This document shows positions 28,475 through 37,542 of a stretch of 64,000 nucleotides of DNA, piece after piece. Source of the stretch: Firmicutes bacterium HGW-Firmicutes-2. Its GTDB lineage: Bacteria; Bacillota; Clostridia; Lachnospirales; Vallitaleaceae. The translations under genes and the position numbers were made by a program. Numbering within the stretch: the first letter of the stretch is position 1; each line of letters begins with the position of its first letter. Location: contig PGZV01000006.1 in the NCBI GenBank assembly GCA_002841495.1, forward strand, positions 1-64,000, written 5' to 3'. Under the pieces are notes generated by a model that was given only the letters and a program-made list of their open reading frames with translations, was not told where the DNA came from and made no database searches.

Positions 28475-29326
28475 TCACTCCGTTTCTTTAAGCCTATTGG
28501 CAAAACCTTGCAAGACACGATCTAGAATAATTGCCAGAAAAACAATACCTAAGCCAGCCTGAAAACCTTGTCCAACTTCAAGTCTACGAATTGATATTAA
28601 AACTTGCTCGCCAATACCTTCTGCACCAATCATCGATGATATAACCACCATAGCCATGGCCATCATCGTGGTCTGATTTACACCTGTCATAATGGTTGAA
28701 AGCGCTTGAGGTAATTCTATCTTCATTAACATTTGTTTCGGTGTCGAACCAAATGACAATCCTGCTTCGATGACTTCTTTATCCACATTGGAAATACCAA
28801 GGTAAGTCAATCGGATAAGTGGTGGTAATGCATATGTTGTTGTTGCAAATACTGCTGGTACTTTACCAAAACCAAAAAGCATAACTGCTGGTAGTAGATA
28901 TACAAAGCTTGGCATGGTTTGCATGGCATCTAATATGGGCATAACAATCCGTTTGGTTCTGTCTGATTTTGCCATAAATATACCAAGAGGTAATCCCAAA
29001 ACTAATGAAACCAATACAGAAATAATAACAATTGCTAAGGTATAAAGCATCATGTCCCATAAGCCAAAAAATCCAATGGATAATAGCATTGCAGAAAGTG
29101 CAATACCCATCTTAAGATTGTATAGCTTATAGCCTGCATAAAATAAGGCAATTACCATTAACCACCATGGTATGATATTCAATGTAAACTCAATCCCATT
29201 AAAAATTGTTAATATGAACCGAGTAATCGCATTAAAAAATCCACCTAAATTAATCAGCAACCAATTGACAAAATTATCAATAGGCTCACTGATTTGAAAA
29301 CGTAGTGCATCTGGAAAACTAAACAT
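28475..29326 (-). CDS. opuAB: Glycine betaine ABC transporter, permease
   Basis: The 283-residue permease has about six or seven membrane helices and the ProW/OpuAB permease pattern, with the EAA loop EAGLSFGSTPKQMLMKIELPQA that contacts the ATPase. The binding protein is a separate gene here, unlike fused OpuABC forms. It lies between the binding-protein gene (99 bp upstream, with an intercistronic hairpin) and opuAA. Confidence 0.92.
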   Translation of the reverse strand: MFSFPDALRFQISEPIDNFVNWLLINLGGFFNAITRFILTIFNGIEFTLNIIPWWLMVIALFYAGYKLYNLKMGIALSAMLLSIGFFGLWDMMLYTLAIVIISVLVSLVLGLPLGIFMAKSDRTKRIVMPILDAMQTMPSFVYLLPAVMLFGFGKVPAVFATTTYALPPLIRLTYLGISNVDKEVIEAGLSFGSTPKQMLMKIELPQALSTIMTGVNQTTMMAMAMVVISSMIGAEGIGEQVLISIRRLEVGQGFQAGLGIVFLAIILDRVLQGFANRLKETE

Positions 29327-29366
29327 GTTTCAATCAACTCCTTTTTGCTTGAAAAACAGAATAAGA

Positions 29367-29394
29367 AATCAAAAGATGTTCCCATCTTTTGATT
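29367..29394 (-). promoter_or_regulatory. Intercistronic hairpin in the opu operon
   Basis: AATCAAAAGATG, a TTCC loop, CATCTTTTGATT: a perfect 12-bp stem. On the minus strand it is followed only by TTTCTTATT, a weak U tract. It probably protects the binding-protein mRNA or ends part of the transcripts, giving more binding protein than permease. Confidence 0.6.
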
Positions 29395-29424
29395 CTCATT
29401 TTACCCTTACATCTATATTGCAAT

Positions 29425-30402
29425 TTATTGAATGGCAGCCATAATCTTATCATAGGCTTCTTCTGTTACCCAACCTGCCCATATATCTTGTTTCTCTTCT
29501 AAGAACCACTTAGCTGCTACATCAGCTTCCGCTTCGTTCTCCTGCATATACGCAAGAGCCTCGCTTGTTAATTGTGATGACGTTGTATATTGTTTTAAAA
29601 ATTCTGTGATTTCTGGATACGCCTCCACAAACTCAGGTGTGGATACGACTTGTACGTCCACAGATGGGAATGATCCGATACCAGCTGCAAAATCATCAGC
29701 AGAGTAAGGTGTATCTTCTAATAACACCAAATCAAACAACCCCATGACCCATGTAGGTTCCCAGTTATAACCTAACCATGGTTCACCTTTTGCATAAGCA
29801 GAAGCAAGTGTTGCATTTAGAGTTGCACCTGAATCGATTGCTTTGAAGTTATAGTGCTCATCTAAACCATATGCTTCCATTTTATTATGAAGAAACGCTG
29901 TTGCTGACCAACCTTCCGGTCCACCATAGATGATACCCATATCCGGGTTCTCTGGATCAATAAAGTATTCTACATAGTCCGGTAAATCTTGGACAGATTT
30001 TAGATCCGGTAACAAAGCATCATCACCTTCAACTAAATAAGCAGGTACATATAAACCTTGGACATTATCATCAAAGTTGGTGGCTAGTTTTACATAATCA
30101 CCATTTTCAATATCTTCCGGATAGGTCGGTACATTGTCCGCCCATAATTCCAACGCTAAATCAATGGTTTTATTTTTGAGTCCCGAAATCATAACCGCTG
30201 TATCTGCAATAATGATATCCGTTTCAACACCATATCCTTCTTCTATAATGACCTTGACAACTTGATCATGGAAAGCATTGCTATCCCAATCACCTTCTCC
30301 AATGACTATTTTCTCCGGTTCACTAGCACATGCACCTAAGCTTATAACCAACACAGCACTCATAAGTACCATGGTTATTTTCTTCCATATTTTCCAGTTC
30401 AT
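29425..30402 (-). CDS. opuAC: Glycine betaine ABC transporter, substrate-binding lipoprotein
   Basis: The 325-residue lipoprotein (signal ending ISLGAC) binds the osmolyte outside the cell. The mature part follows the ProX-like OpuAC family: IVIGEGDWDSNAFHDQVVK near the start, ELWADNVP, GPEGWSATAFLH and GYNWEPTWVMG, which supply Trp residues for cation-pi binding of quaternary ammonium groups. It is the first gene of the operon, behind AGGAGG and a promoter with a predicted BusR-type operator. Choline or proline betaine are possible alternative ligands. Confidence 0.92.
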   Translation of the reverse strand: MNWKIWKKITMVLMSAVLVISLGACASEPEKIVIGEGDWDSNAFHDQVVKVIIEEGYGVETDIIIADTAVMISGLKNKTIDLALELWADNVPTYPEDIENGDYVKLATNFDDNVQGLYVPAYLVEGDDALLPDLKSVQDLPDYVEYFIDPENPDMGIIYGGPEGWSATAFLHNKMEAYGLDEHYNFKAIDSGATLNATLASAYAKGEPWLGYNWEPTWVMGLFDLVLLEDTPYSADDFAAGIGSFPSVDVQVVSTPEFVEAYPEITEFLKQYTTSSQLTSEALAYMQENEAEADVAAKWFLEEKQDIWAGWVTEEAYDKIMAAIQ

Positions 30403-30450
30403 AATAATCCTCCTATTTTTATGTATTATTCATTTAATACAATCTCGTTA

Positions 30451-30482
30451 CAGACAACCTAATTAATTATATAAGTTGTCTG
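30451..30482 (-). promoter_or_regulatory. Predicted BusR-type bipartite operator over the opu -10 box
   Basis: CAGACAAC (30451-30458), 16 bases, GTTGTCTG (30475-30482). The spacer holds the minus-strand TATAAT (30466-30471). The same half-sites with the same 16-base spacer lie over the -10 box of the BusR-like gene (49134-49163). The rest of the gap up to 30754 contains only AT-rich promoter sequence for the divergent membrane-protein gene. Confidence 0.65.
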
Positions 30483-30754
30483 TTCGCACAATACCTATTG
30501 TAGCATAGTCTAAAAAATTTGTAAAGGAAGCTACCCTTATATAAACTTAATACATACATCTCGACTGTTGTTATGACTATGTTTCAAGCTTCTTGAAAAA
30601 CTTCATTTTTTTCTTCTATGCTTTCTTAAAATTGGATTAAAACGTAAGTTTTTTCATCATTTTTTCTTGTTCTTGTGCTATACTACTTTTATTGCTTATC
30701 CAATTACACTTTTTATATATTGAAACAATTCATCGTTTTAGAAGGGAGTATCAA

Positions 30755-31738
30755 ATGAAAGGTCATAATTTTAATAAAATTCTTAAGCTCTTTGATTATT
30801 TCAAAATTGCGTTTCAATTGAACTTAAGTAACAAACAACTGTACAAACCACAAATTGCTTTTCTTGTTATTAGAGGGCTTCTGATTATCTCAAGTGCCTT
30901 CGCTTTACTCAGTATCGGTGATAAGATGATTCATCTTACATCTATGGATTTTAACCGATTTGTAGGTCTTTTTTGGTCCGAGTTCCAAGGCATACCTATG
31001 TTACTGACACTTGTTACGATCTTGGTTATGGTCCTTGGCTCAACCTATGTAGAATCCGGTCTTTATCATATGTTCTACAGAGCCTATAAAGGCGAACTAA
31101 CTGCCGGTGATTTTTCAACAGGCGCTGGTACCTACTTTTTCAAATTTTTAGGTGGTAACATACTTATTATACTTTTTTGGATCTTAGCCCTCATACCCTA
31201 TCTGATATCCGGTATCCTAACACTAACGATAGGCTTCACTTTAATTCCTATAATTGTCAGCACTTTTTTGCTGGTATGGAAAGCTTCTTTGGTGACAGAT
31301 CAAACCACGCTGGGTGATGCGTTTAAGAACAGTTACCGGTTTTCTAAGACTAATTTTATACCGACAATGACATTTGTTGTTATAAAAAATGCTATGACCA
31401 GTATTGCCTCCGGTGGTAGTGGTGGTGGTTCCTCAAACATCTCTCAAATGACAAACAATACTAATACCTTTTTTCAAGATATGCCTTCCGATTTTCCATC
31501 GCAGGATCTTCCTTTTTCGAATAGTTTTTTCAACTACGACATCCTCAAGCTTTTTGTAATTGGTATAACAACCTTGATTACTGTCGGTACCATCATAACC
31601 GGATTGATACAAATGCTTTTTAATATTTACTTTGGATTGGCGACGATCGTCCTATATAATGAAGGATGGGTTTTAGAAGAGATAACGACAGAAACTCTAC
31701 CAACTCTAGAAATTCCAATTGAGGAGGTGCTATCATGA
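30755..31738 (+). CDS. Polytopic membrane protein of unknown function
   Basis: The 327-residue protein has about five to six membrane segments with a Gly/Ser-rich linker (ASGGSGGGSSN) followed by an Asn/Phe-rich loop near residue 230. A segment resembling the membrane domains of the DUF975/GPDPase-like group is visible (HMFYRAYKGELTAGDF, then DAFKNSYRFSK). No catalytic motif. ATG 30755 follows GAAGGGAG; an upstream in-frame extension of 21 codons has no such site. It overlaps the next gene by 4 bases, and the two proteins look distantly alike, suggesting a heteromeric membrane pair. Confidence 0.8.
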   Translation: MKGHNFNKILKLFDYFKIAFQLNLSNKQLYKPQIAFLVIRGLLIISSAFALLSIGDKMIHLTSMDFNRFVGLFWSEFQGIPMLLTLVTILVMVLGSTYVESGLYHMFYRAYKGELTAGDFSTGAGTYFFKFLGGNILIILFWILALIPYLISGILTLTIGFTLIPIIVSTFLLVWKASLVTDQTTLGDAFKNSYRFSKTNFIPTMTFVVIKNAMTSIASGGSGGGSSNISQMTNNTNTFFQDMPSDFPSQDLPFSNSFFNYDILKLFVIGITTLITVGTIITGLIQMLFNIYFGLATIVLYNEGWVLEEITTETLPTLEIPIEEVLS

Positions 31739-32520
31739 CACGTTTTAATAATTTGATGGATGATATGAAAGAAGCTTTAACACTGAGTCATCGTTACAAA
31801 AGTCTATTCCTACCTGCCTTGATCGCAAATCTGATTATGGTTGTGCTTGGCTTCATCATGATTTTTGTCATTATTTTCTTTGTTATGGGTACCATTATGT
31901 CTTTAACTGCGTCACAAGCCAACTGGACATATCTAATCAGTATCGGCGTCATAACTGTACTTTTGATTTTATTCTTTAGCCTGATATTTATGGCTCTAGA
32001 TCTTGGCATAAACAGTATCGTCATTGGCTCAGTAAATGGTGAAAAACCAAGTGCTAAACTATTCTTCAAAGGCATCCGAACTTTTTTTCTTAAAGTACTC
32101 ATGACCAAAATCGGTCTCTTCTTCCTATACACAATCGGGTTTATTTTATTACTCATACCCTATTTATTGTATTTAGTAACCGTTGGTGTTTTAACCGGAG
32201 GCTATGGGATTCTATTCGTAACATGCTTACTCCAAGCTTTCCTTGGTTCGTGGACCCTACTGCTTATGGAAAATGAAGATCATCCGATTAGCGGTTTTAC
32301 AAGCGTCGGTATTAACTTAAAATTTGGTAAAAACTATTTTTGGCTTTTAATCCTAGTCTTCTTTATTCAGCTTCAGTTGACTGCATATCTTCCCGGACTT
32401 TTTGGATTATTAGGTGCAACCCTAGCAACACTATTTATCAGTTATGTGGTTGCGACTGTTTTCAAAATAGTTGTCTTACTTACTTACAGAAGGTATAAAG
32501 AAAATCTTGAGTTAAAATAA
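31735..32520 (+). CDS. Membrane protein of unknown function, partner of the preceding gene
   Basis: The 261-residue protein has about six hydrophobic segments and almost no soluble part. It starts inside the preceding stop codon (ATGA overlap) behind GAGGAGG, a sign of coupled translation at similar levels. Its layout (short cytoplasmic start DDMKEALTLSHRYKSLF, then paired helices) parallels the upstream protein. I do not recognise a function. Confidence 0.8.
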   Translation: MTRFNNLMDDMKEALTLSHRYKSLFLPALIANLIMVVLGFIMIFVIIFFVMGTIMSLTASQANWTYLISIGVITVLLILFFSLIFMALDLGINSIVIGSVNGEKPSAKLFFKGIRTFFLKVLMTKIGLFFLYTIGFILLLIPYLLYLVTVGVLTGGYGILFVTCLLQAFLGSWTLLLMENEDHPISGFTSVGINLKFGKNYFWLLILVFFIQLQLTAYLPGLFGLLGATLATLFISYVVATVFKIVVLLTYRRYKENLELK

Positions 32521-32530
32521 ATCTGCATGC

Positions 32531-32580
32531 AAAAAGAAAGAATCAATCGGTTATTATTTCACTGGTTGGTTCTTTCTTTT
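32531..32580 (+). terminator. Terminator of the membrane-protein pair
   Basis: AAAAGAAAGAATCAATC pairs through G-U wobbles with GGTTGGTTCTTTCTTTT around an AT-rich loop. Confidence 0.65.
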
Positions 32581-32602
32581 CTAATATATGAAAGTTTATC
32601 TT

Positions 32603-32941
32603 CTATTTAACATTTTGAATTTTTTTAATTATTTCTGTTTCCAACCTATACCAATGTTGTACGGTATTTTCTAAAATATAATAATGACGCACGTAAAATA
32701 CATCTAGAAAAAAGAGTATTATGAGTAGCAGATAGAATAATATACTATCTTGAAATAAGCACAGCATAAATGTTAAAAATAATACTATTGAAACAACACT
32801 TGTAACCAGCAAATGAATATACCGTTCATGTTGAAGATAGGCAATCTGTGCCCTATGATTTGTTAAATCCTGCTGATTTAATATGTTTTGGTTGAATTTT
32901 TCCTCTAGATATTTTTCATATACTTTAATGTTTTTTGTCAA
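32603..32941 (-). CDS. Small membrane protein of unknown function
   Basis: The 112-residue protein has a charged N-terminal region with coiled-coil character (KVYEKYLEEKFNQN), the block LQHERYIHLLV, two membrane helices, and a C-terminal tail YYILENTVQHWYRLETEIIK. Similar small proteins of unknown role are common in Clostridia. I chose TTG 32941, six bases after GAGGTG; an ATG six bases earlier overlaps that site and upstream ATGs lack one. Confidence 0.65.
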   Translation of the reverse strand: MTKNIKVYEKYLEEKFNQNILNQQDLTNHRAQIAYLQHERYIHLLVTSVVSIVLFLTFMLCLFQDSILFYLLLIILFFLDVFYVRHYYILENTVQHWYRLETEIIKKIQNVK

Positions 32942-33078
32942 ATGCATCACCTCAACTATTAGACACAATGCTGATATTATTATTGGCAATCATGATGAAA
33001 AAATGTTATAATTTAAATATATTTACATATATCTTGCACAAAATCTTATATCATACCTAAGAAATCAAGGAGGACTTT

Positions 33079-34068
33079 ATGTCAATTGGCCATCATAAAA
33101 ATAATTCTACTCAAAAAAACAATCGACAAGCCTTGAGTTTACCTGAAGGTCTAGTTATTCGAACAATCTTAAATAATTCTGATGACACCATTTATTTCAA
33201 AAATCTAGAGTCGAAGTTCATATTAAATAGTAAAGCTCACGCACTACAGCAAGGTGAGCAAAACCCTGCTGATATGGTTGGCAAAGATGATTTTGATTAC
33301 TTCCCTTATTCATTTGCCAAGGCCGCCTATGACGATGAACAACGCATTATTCAAACCGGAAAATCTATGATCGGTCATGCTGAAAAATGGGTTCATCCTG
33401 ATGGTACTGTCACTTGGTTTTTGGCCTCTAAATACCCCCTACTCGATGACCAAGGAAACATCATTGGCACATGGGGTACTTCTAAAGATATCACAGATCT
33501 TAAAGTTGCTCAAGAACAATTAACCTTACTCAACAAGCAACTACAAGAAGCGAATCAACGCTTAGAGTTCTTATCCATGCGAGATGGATTATCCGGTCTT
33601 TTCAATCATCGTCATTTTTATGAATCTTTGAACATGGCCTTAGCTCAAATATCTCGTCAAAGACATGCCCGTCTCAAAAATGTTTTTACAATTTTGCTCT
33701 TAGATATTGATCATTTTAAAATCATTAATGATACTTACGGTCATTTGGTAGGAGATATTGTTATTAGAACCATTGGTGAAACCCTTAAAAAAGCAACTCG
33801 AATTACAGATACCTGTTTTCGTTATGGTGGTGATGAGTTTGCCATCATTTTGACCGATACCGATTTAGTTTCCGGTCAACATGTAGCCGATACACTGCGC
33901 AATCTGTTAGCATCTACACCAATCGAAACTGAAAGCCTAACCTTCCAAATTCGTGTCAGTTTTGGCGTTGCATGTTCTGAAGAAGCGAAATCGGCTACAG
34001 AATTGGTTGAGTTAGCAGACAAACGGCTCTACTTATCAAAAACAGAAGGTCGTAATCAAGTAAATTAA
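33079..34068 (+). CDS. PAS-domain diguanylate cyclase
   Basis: The 329-residue soluble protein has a PAS domain with PAC tail (about 20-150; DDTIYFKNLESKF, then GTWGTSKDITDLK) and a GGDEF domain. The active site GGDEF is at 250-254, with the I-site RITD before it. It should make cyclic di-GMP in response to a cytoplasmic signal. AAGGAGG precedes the ATG. The only membrane-free cyclase of the window. It is convergent with the ABC exporter genes. Confidence 0.9.
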   Translation: MSIGHHKNNSTQKNNRQALSLPEGLVIRTILNNSDDTIYFKNLESKFILNSKAHALQQGEQNPADMVGKDDFDYFPYSFAKAAYDDEQRIIQTGKSMIGHAEKWVHPDGTVTWFLASKYPLLDDQGNIIGTWGTSKDITDLKVAQEQLTLLNKQLQEANQRLEFLSMRDGLSGLFNHRHFYESLNMALAQISRQRHARLKNVFTILLLDIDHFKIINDTYGHLVGDIVIRTIGETLKKATRITDTCFRYGGDEFAIILTDTDLVSGQHVADTLRNLLASTPIETESLTFQIRVSFGVACSEEAKSATELVELADKRLYLSKTEGRNQVN

Positions 34069-34087
34069 GCCCCACCTAAACTAACAA

Positions 34088-35254
34088 TTAAGCTTCTTGG
34101 CTTAATTGTTTCTTTTTGCCAACTACCAGTGCCAGTGCAAGAAAAGCGATAGCAAATCCAAGTACTACGCCTGTATACCCCATGGTTTCTCTTAGGCTAT
34201 CCATATCAAAACTATTTAGATTCGCTATGGTATTGTTGGCTTTAACATACCAATAGGTTGGTGTAAAACTGGCAATCTTCAGTACATTCTCTCCTATAAA
34301 TTCTTGCGGTACAAACACGCCGCTAATAAAGCTCGGACCTAAGGCTATAACATTGGTAAGCGCTGATATGCCATCTTGATTTTTCACAAGATTACCCACT
34401 AAGAAACTTATGCTCACTGCACATAAAGTAAATACAAAGGAATTTAGAAGAAATAATAAGGTGTTGGGCGTATTGCTGTTTTTGTAATCAAATAGGATAC
34501 AAAAGCCAACCATGATGGCCCAGCATATAACTGCATATACGCCATTTGCCAAAATAAACTGAAAATTAGAACTACCTGCTGATATGGGAGAACATGCATT
34601 GCGACGTCTTAGGTCTTGGTTTTTAAATACTAAGATAATCGTAGATATACCAAGTATAAGTACTGAAAAAAGTGAATATGCCAAATAGTTATAATAAAAC
34701 ATGGCATAGCTTTGGTCTTGCTGAACTTCTTCACCACCACTAAAGTTGACTTTTGTTTCATTTTCCATATCTTTTTGTATATGTTGAGCTATCATTGCAC
34801 TGTCGATATGAGACTGAGACTTGTATAAACCTGCAATCCTTAGATATTGATTGACCTGAAGATCAACATATATTGCATCAATTGAATTTGGAATGCCCGT
34901 TTTTTCAATCCAAACCTCATCACCTGCTAAAAACTTTTCTGTGAAATCTTCCGGTATTCTTAGAATATAGGTTACTTTTCGATAATATAAGGCATCTTGT
35001 AATGTACTTGGCTCATCTTCTAAAGGCACAATATGCGCTATTTCTTTTAAACCATTAATCAAGCCTGTAACCAAGGGTGATTGATCATAATTGATGATGG
35101 CAATGTTCGTTTTAGTTTGGACGAAGCCTTTTTCTCTATCTGTTTTTGTAGCACCGGCAATCAATAGAGATATAACTAGAAAAAGACTTACATAAATCAT
35201 TATAATGGGTAATTTTTTTATGAATATCTTAAGACATAGTTTAAATACTGGCAT
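34088..35254 (-). CDS. ABC-2 type exporter permease (LnrN-like)
   Basis: The 388-residue permease has one N-terminal membrane helix, a large extracytoplasmic domain (about 35-190) and five to six C-terminal helices, the ABC2_membrane_3 layout. The sequence FISGVFVPQEFIGENVLKIASFTPTYW carries the usual late-helix motif. It overlaps the second permease gene by 14 bases. With the ATPase, second permease and divergent kinase/regulator pair it matches the gene set of the B. subtilis linearmycin-resistance system LnrJKLMN, so export of an amphiphilic antibiotic or lipid-like compound is likely (inference from context). Confidence 0.85.
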   Translation of the reverse strand: MPVFKLCLKIFIKKLPIIMIYVSLFLVISLLIAGATKTDREKGFVQTKTNIAIINYDQSPLVTGLINGLKEIAHIVPLEDEPSTLQDALYYRKVTYILRIPEDFTEKFLAGDEVWIEKTGIPNSIDAIYVDLQVNQYLRIAGLYKSQSHIDSAMIAQHIQKDMENETKVNFSGGEEVQQDQSYAMFYYNYLAYSLFSVLILGISTIILVFKNQDLRRRNACSPISAGSSNFQFILANGVYAVICWAIMVGFCILFDYKNSNTPNTLLFLLNSFVFTLCAVSISFLVGNLVKNQDGISALTNVIALGPSFISGVFVPQEFIGENVLKIASFTPTYWYVKANNTIANLNSFDMDSLRETMGYTGVVLGFAIAFLALALVVGKKKQLSQEA

Positions 35255-36377
35255 ATTTTTCCCTCCTTATAATACGGTAGGTAATAATTGAAAATATAAG
35301 AATAAAGATTATTAAATTCATAACATTCATACTGTAACGCTCATAATCATCATAGTAGTATAAGGCATAGAAGGCATCTGCTAATACGTTAATCGGATTC
35401 AGTCTACCTACAATCGGTACATGTTGATCAATGATATACTTCATGTCACCATACATCATACCGCCAAGGAATGAGCCTAACATACTCACACCAATACATA
35501 TGGCATACTTGATGCCTTCTCCACCTTTTACAACCACACCAACTAGAGCACCCATCGTGATACCGACCACACTACCTAAAAAAGTTGTAAAAACAACAAA
35601 ACCATATTGATGACCAAAATCAATGCCCAAACCAAAATGTAGATAAGCAAGAAGAACCATCAACTCTGTTGTATGAATCAATACAGAAGAAGCCCCACTA
35701 TAGATAAATGCTTTAAGTTTATGTACCGGAGATAGGTTGACTCTGGCTGCATGTGGTGATTGGTCTGCTTGGATATCGATAACTTCCCTTAGTCCAAAAA
35801 AGGATCCGTATAAACAGCTCATGGCTATAAGTGCATAGAAATACATCAATGTGTTGTCTGGTTTTGCTTTACTAAGTTGAAATTCTTTGGTATATACAGT
35901 CCCTTCTTCAAGAGAAGTGACTAAACCATGTACCAATGTCATATCGCCTTCAATAATGTTTATTATGGCTGAGTATGTCTGGCTATATTGGTCTAGAAAA
36001 AGTTTAATAACACTTTGATTAAACCCTCTCTGGTGAACAGTTAAGATCATCGGGCTACCTACGTTTATAAAACCATCTATCCTATTAGAGACCAGTTTTT
36101 CTTTAGCTTCATTTTCATGCATTAGAAATGCTGCAAACATCGGTTCTTCTTCTTGTGACAAAGATTGAATCAACTCTTGAAACGCTATGTCACTTTGATA
36201 ATTTGCATCATCAATAATACCAATATTGATGGTTTTGAACTGTTCATGCTCATTAAGACCGCTGAATGCAAGACTAAAAAAAGTTGCCAGTAATAAAGGG
36301 AAGACCATCGTCCAAAATATCATAGACTTATTTCTAATAAGTGACTTGAATCTATACTTAAATATATGAATAAACAT
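35241..36377 (-). CDS. ABC-2 type exporter permease (LnrM-like)
   Basis: This 378-residue permease has the same topology as its partner: one N-terminal helix (NKSMIFWTMVFPLLLATFFSLAF), an extracytoplasmic domain, then about five helices. FWTMVFPLLLAT is the typical ABC-2 start. AGGAGG precedes the ATG. It starts 9 bp after the ATPase gene and overlaps the next permease, so one transporter of one ATPase dimer and two different permeases is expected. Confidence 0.87.
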   Translation of the reverse strand: MFIHIFKYRFKSLIRNKSMIFWTMVFPLLLATFFSLAFSGLNEHEQFKTINIGIIDDANYQSDIAFQELIQSLSQEEEPMFAAFLMHENEAKEKLVSNRIDGFINVGSPMILTVHQRGFNQSVIKLFLDQYSQTYSAIINIIEGDMTLVHGLVTSLEEGTVYTKEFQLSKAKPDNTLMYFYALIAMSCLYGSFFGLREVIDIQADQSPHAARVNLSPVHKLKAFIYSGASSVLIHTTELMVLLAYLHFGLGIDFGHQYGFVVFTTFLGSVVGITMGALVGVVVKGGEGIKYAICIGVSMLGSFLGGMMYGDMKYIIDQHVPIVGRLNPINVLADAFYALYYYDDYERYSMNVMNLIIFILIFSIITYRIIRREKYASI

Positions 36378-36386
36378 AATGACCTC

Positions 36387-37319
36387 CTAATCTCTTAGTT
36401 CTTTGCCTGTGATTTCTAAAAAGACATCATTAAGTGTAGGCTTTTCAGAGTAGATAGTGCCGAAATTAATGCCATTTTTACGAATATAGTCTAAAACATT
36501 TTCTAGGTTATTCTTACCTTTGTGTGACTTTATATCTAGTGTATGATTTTGATATGTCACGGAAGTAATATTGGGCAATAATTCAATTTCTTTAACATGT
36601 GCTTCACTTAAGCCAAATACTTCAACTGATATTTTTTCTCCGAGAGATATCATATTTTTCAACTCTTCTTTTGTGCCTTCAGCAATGATCCTGCCTTTAT
36701 CCAATATCATAATCCTAGAACAAATCTGTTCAACTTCTTCCATATAATGGGAAGTGTAAATAATCGTTGCTCCTTGACGATTTAATGCGACGATACCTTC
36801 TAATATCTTGTTGCGACTTTGTGGGTCAACGGCAACCGTTGGTTCATCCAATATAATTAGTTTAGGCTTATGTGCAATACCACACGCAATATTCAATCGC
36901 CTGAGTAAACCACCACTTAGTTTTTTTGGGGAAAACTTGATAAAGTCTCCAAGGCCAACAAAATCTATGGCTTCTTTTACATAAGCTTCTTTTTGTATTT
37001 TATCCGTGATATATAAACCACAGAAATAATCGATGTTCTCATAAACCGTTAGTTCTTCAAAAACAGCAACATTCTGCATGACGATGCCTATATCTTTTTT
37101 TATGTCATAAGCATAGGGTGTCATCGGTTTGTCGAATACCTCAATGATACCCTTATCATACTTAAGCAAAGAAAGAATACAATTAATTGCCGTTGTTTTT
37201 CCCGAACCGTTCGGACCCAATAATCCAAATATCTCACCTTGCCTAACATCCATAGACAGATGATCAATTGCTGTTAATTCCCCATATCTTTTTACCAAAT
37301 TTTCTACATGTACAATCAT
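36387..37319 (-). CDS. ABC-2 type exporter ATP-binding protein (LnrL-like)
   Basis: The 310-residue ATPase has Walker A GPNGSGKTT, signature LSGGLLRRLNIACGI, Walker B LIILDEPTVAVDP and the switch His in YTSHYMEE. A C-terminal extension of about 90 residues after the nucleotide domain is usual for drug-export ATPases of the DrrA/LnrL type. ATG 37319 follows TGGAGG; an ATG 12 bases upstream lacks spacing. It is the first gene of the three-gene exporter operon, divergent from the histidine kinase with about 220 bp between. Confidence 0.9.
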   Translation of the reverse strand: MIVHVENLVKRYGELTAIDHLSMDVRQGEIFGLLGPNGSGKTTAINCILSLLKYDKGIIEVFDKPMTPYAYDIKKDIGIVMQNVAVFEELTVYENIDYFCGLYITDKIQKEAYVKEAIDFVGLGDFIKFSPKKLSGGLLRRLNIACGIAHKPKLIILDEPTVAVDPQSRNKILEGIVALNRQGATIIYTSHYMEEVEQICSRIMILDKGRIIAEGTKEELKNMISLGEKISVEVFGLSEAHVKEIELLPNITSVTYQNHTLDIKSHKGKNNLENVLDYIRKNGINFGTIYSEKPTLNDVFLEITGKELRD

Positions 37320-37483
37320 AATGACCTCCATTTTATGTAATCCAATAACTTTATTAACTATAACTTATTATAGACCGCACTTAACCATCAAGTAAGTGAA
37401 TAGATTCACAACTTTTTATGACAAATGTCATATTTATGGATATAATAAAGCTAAAGGAATCAAACTACTTAGTTGAACTATCT

Positions 37484-37525
37484 ATAAAATATATAGTTAC
37501 GAACGCATCTACGTAATCTATAATC
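37484..37525 (+). repeat. Intergenic dyad element, copy B
   Basis: The 21-base centre (37497-37517) holds TTACG and CGTAA arms around AACGCATCTA; it matches copy A with compensating changes in the inner stem (TTATG in A pairs with CGTAA through G-U). The outer arms are shortened to TATAG/CTATA. It lies about 18 bp before the histidine-kinase start codon, in its leader. Confidence 0.6.
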
Positions 37526-37542
37526 TAAAGAAGGTGAAGCCC

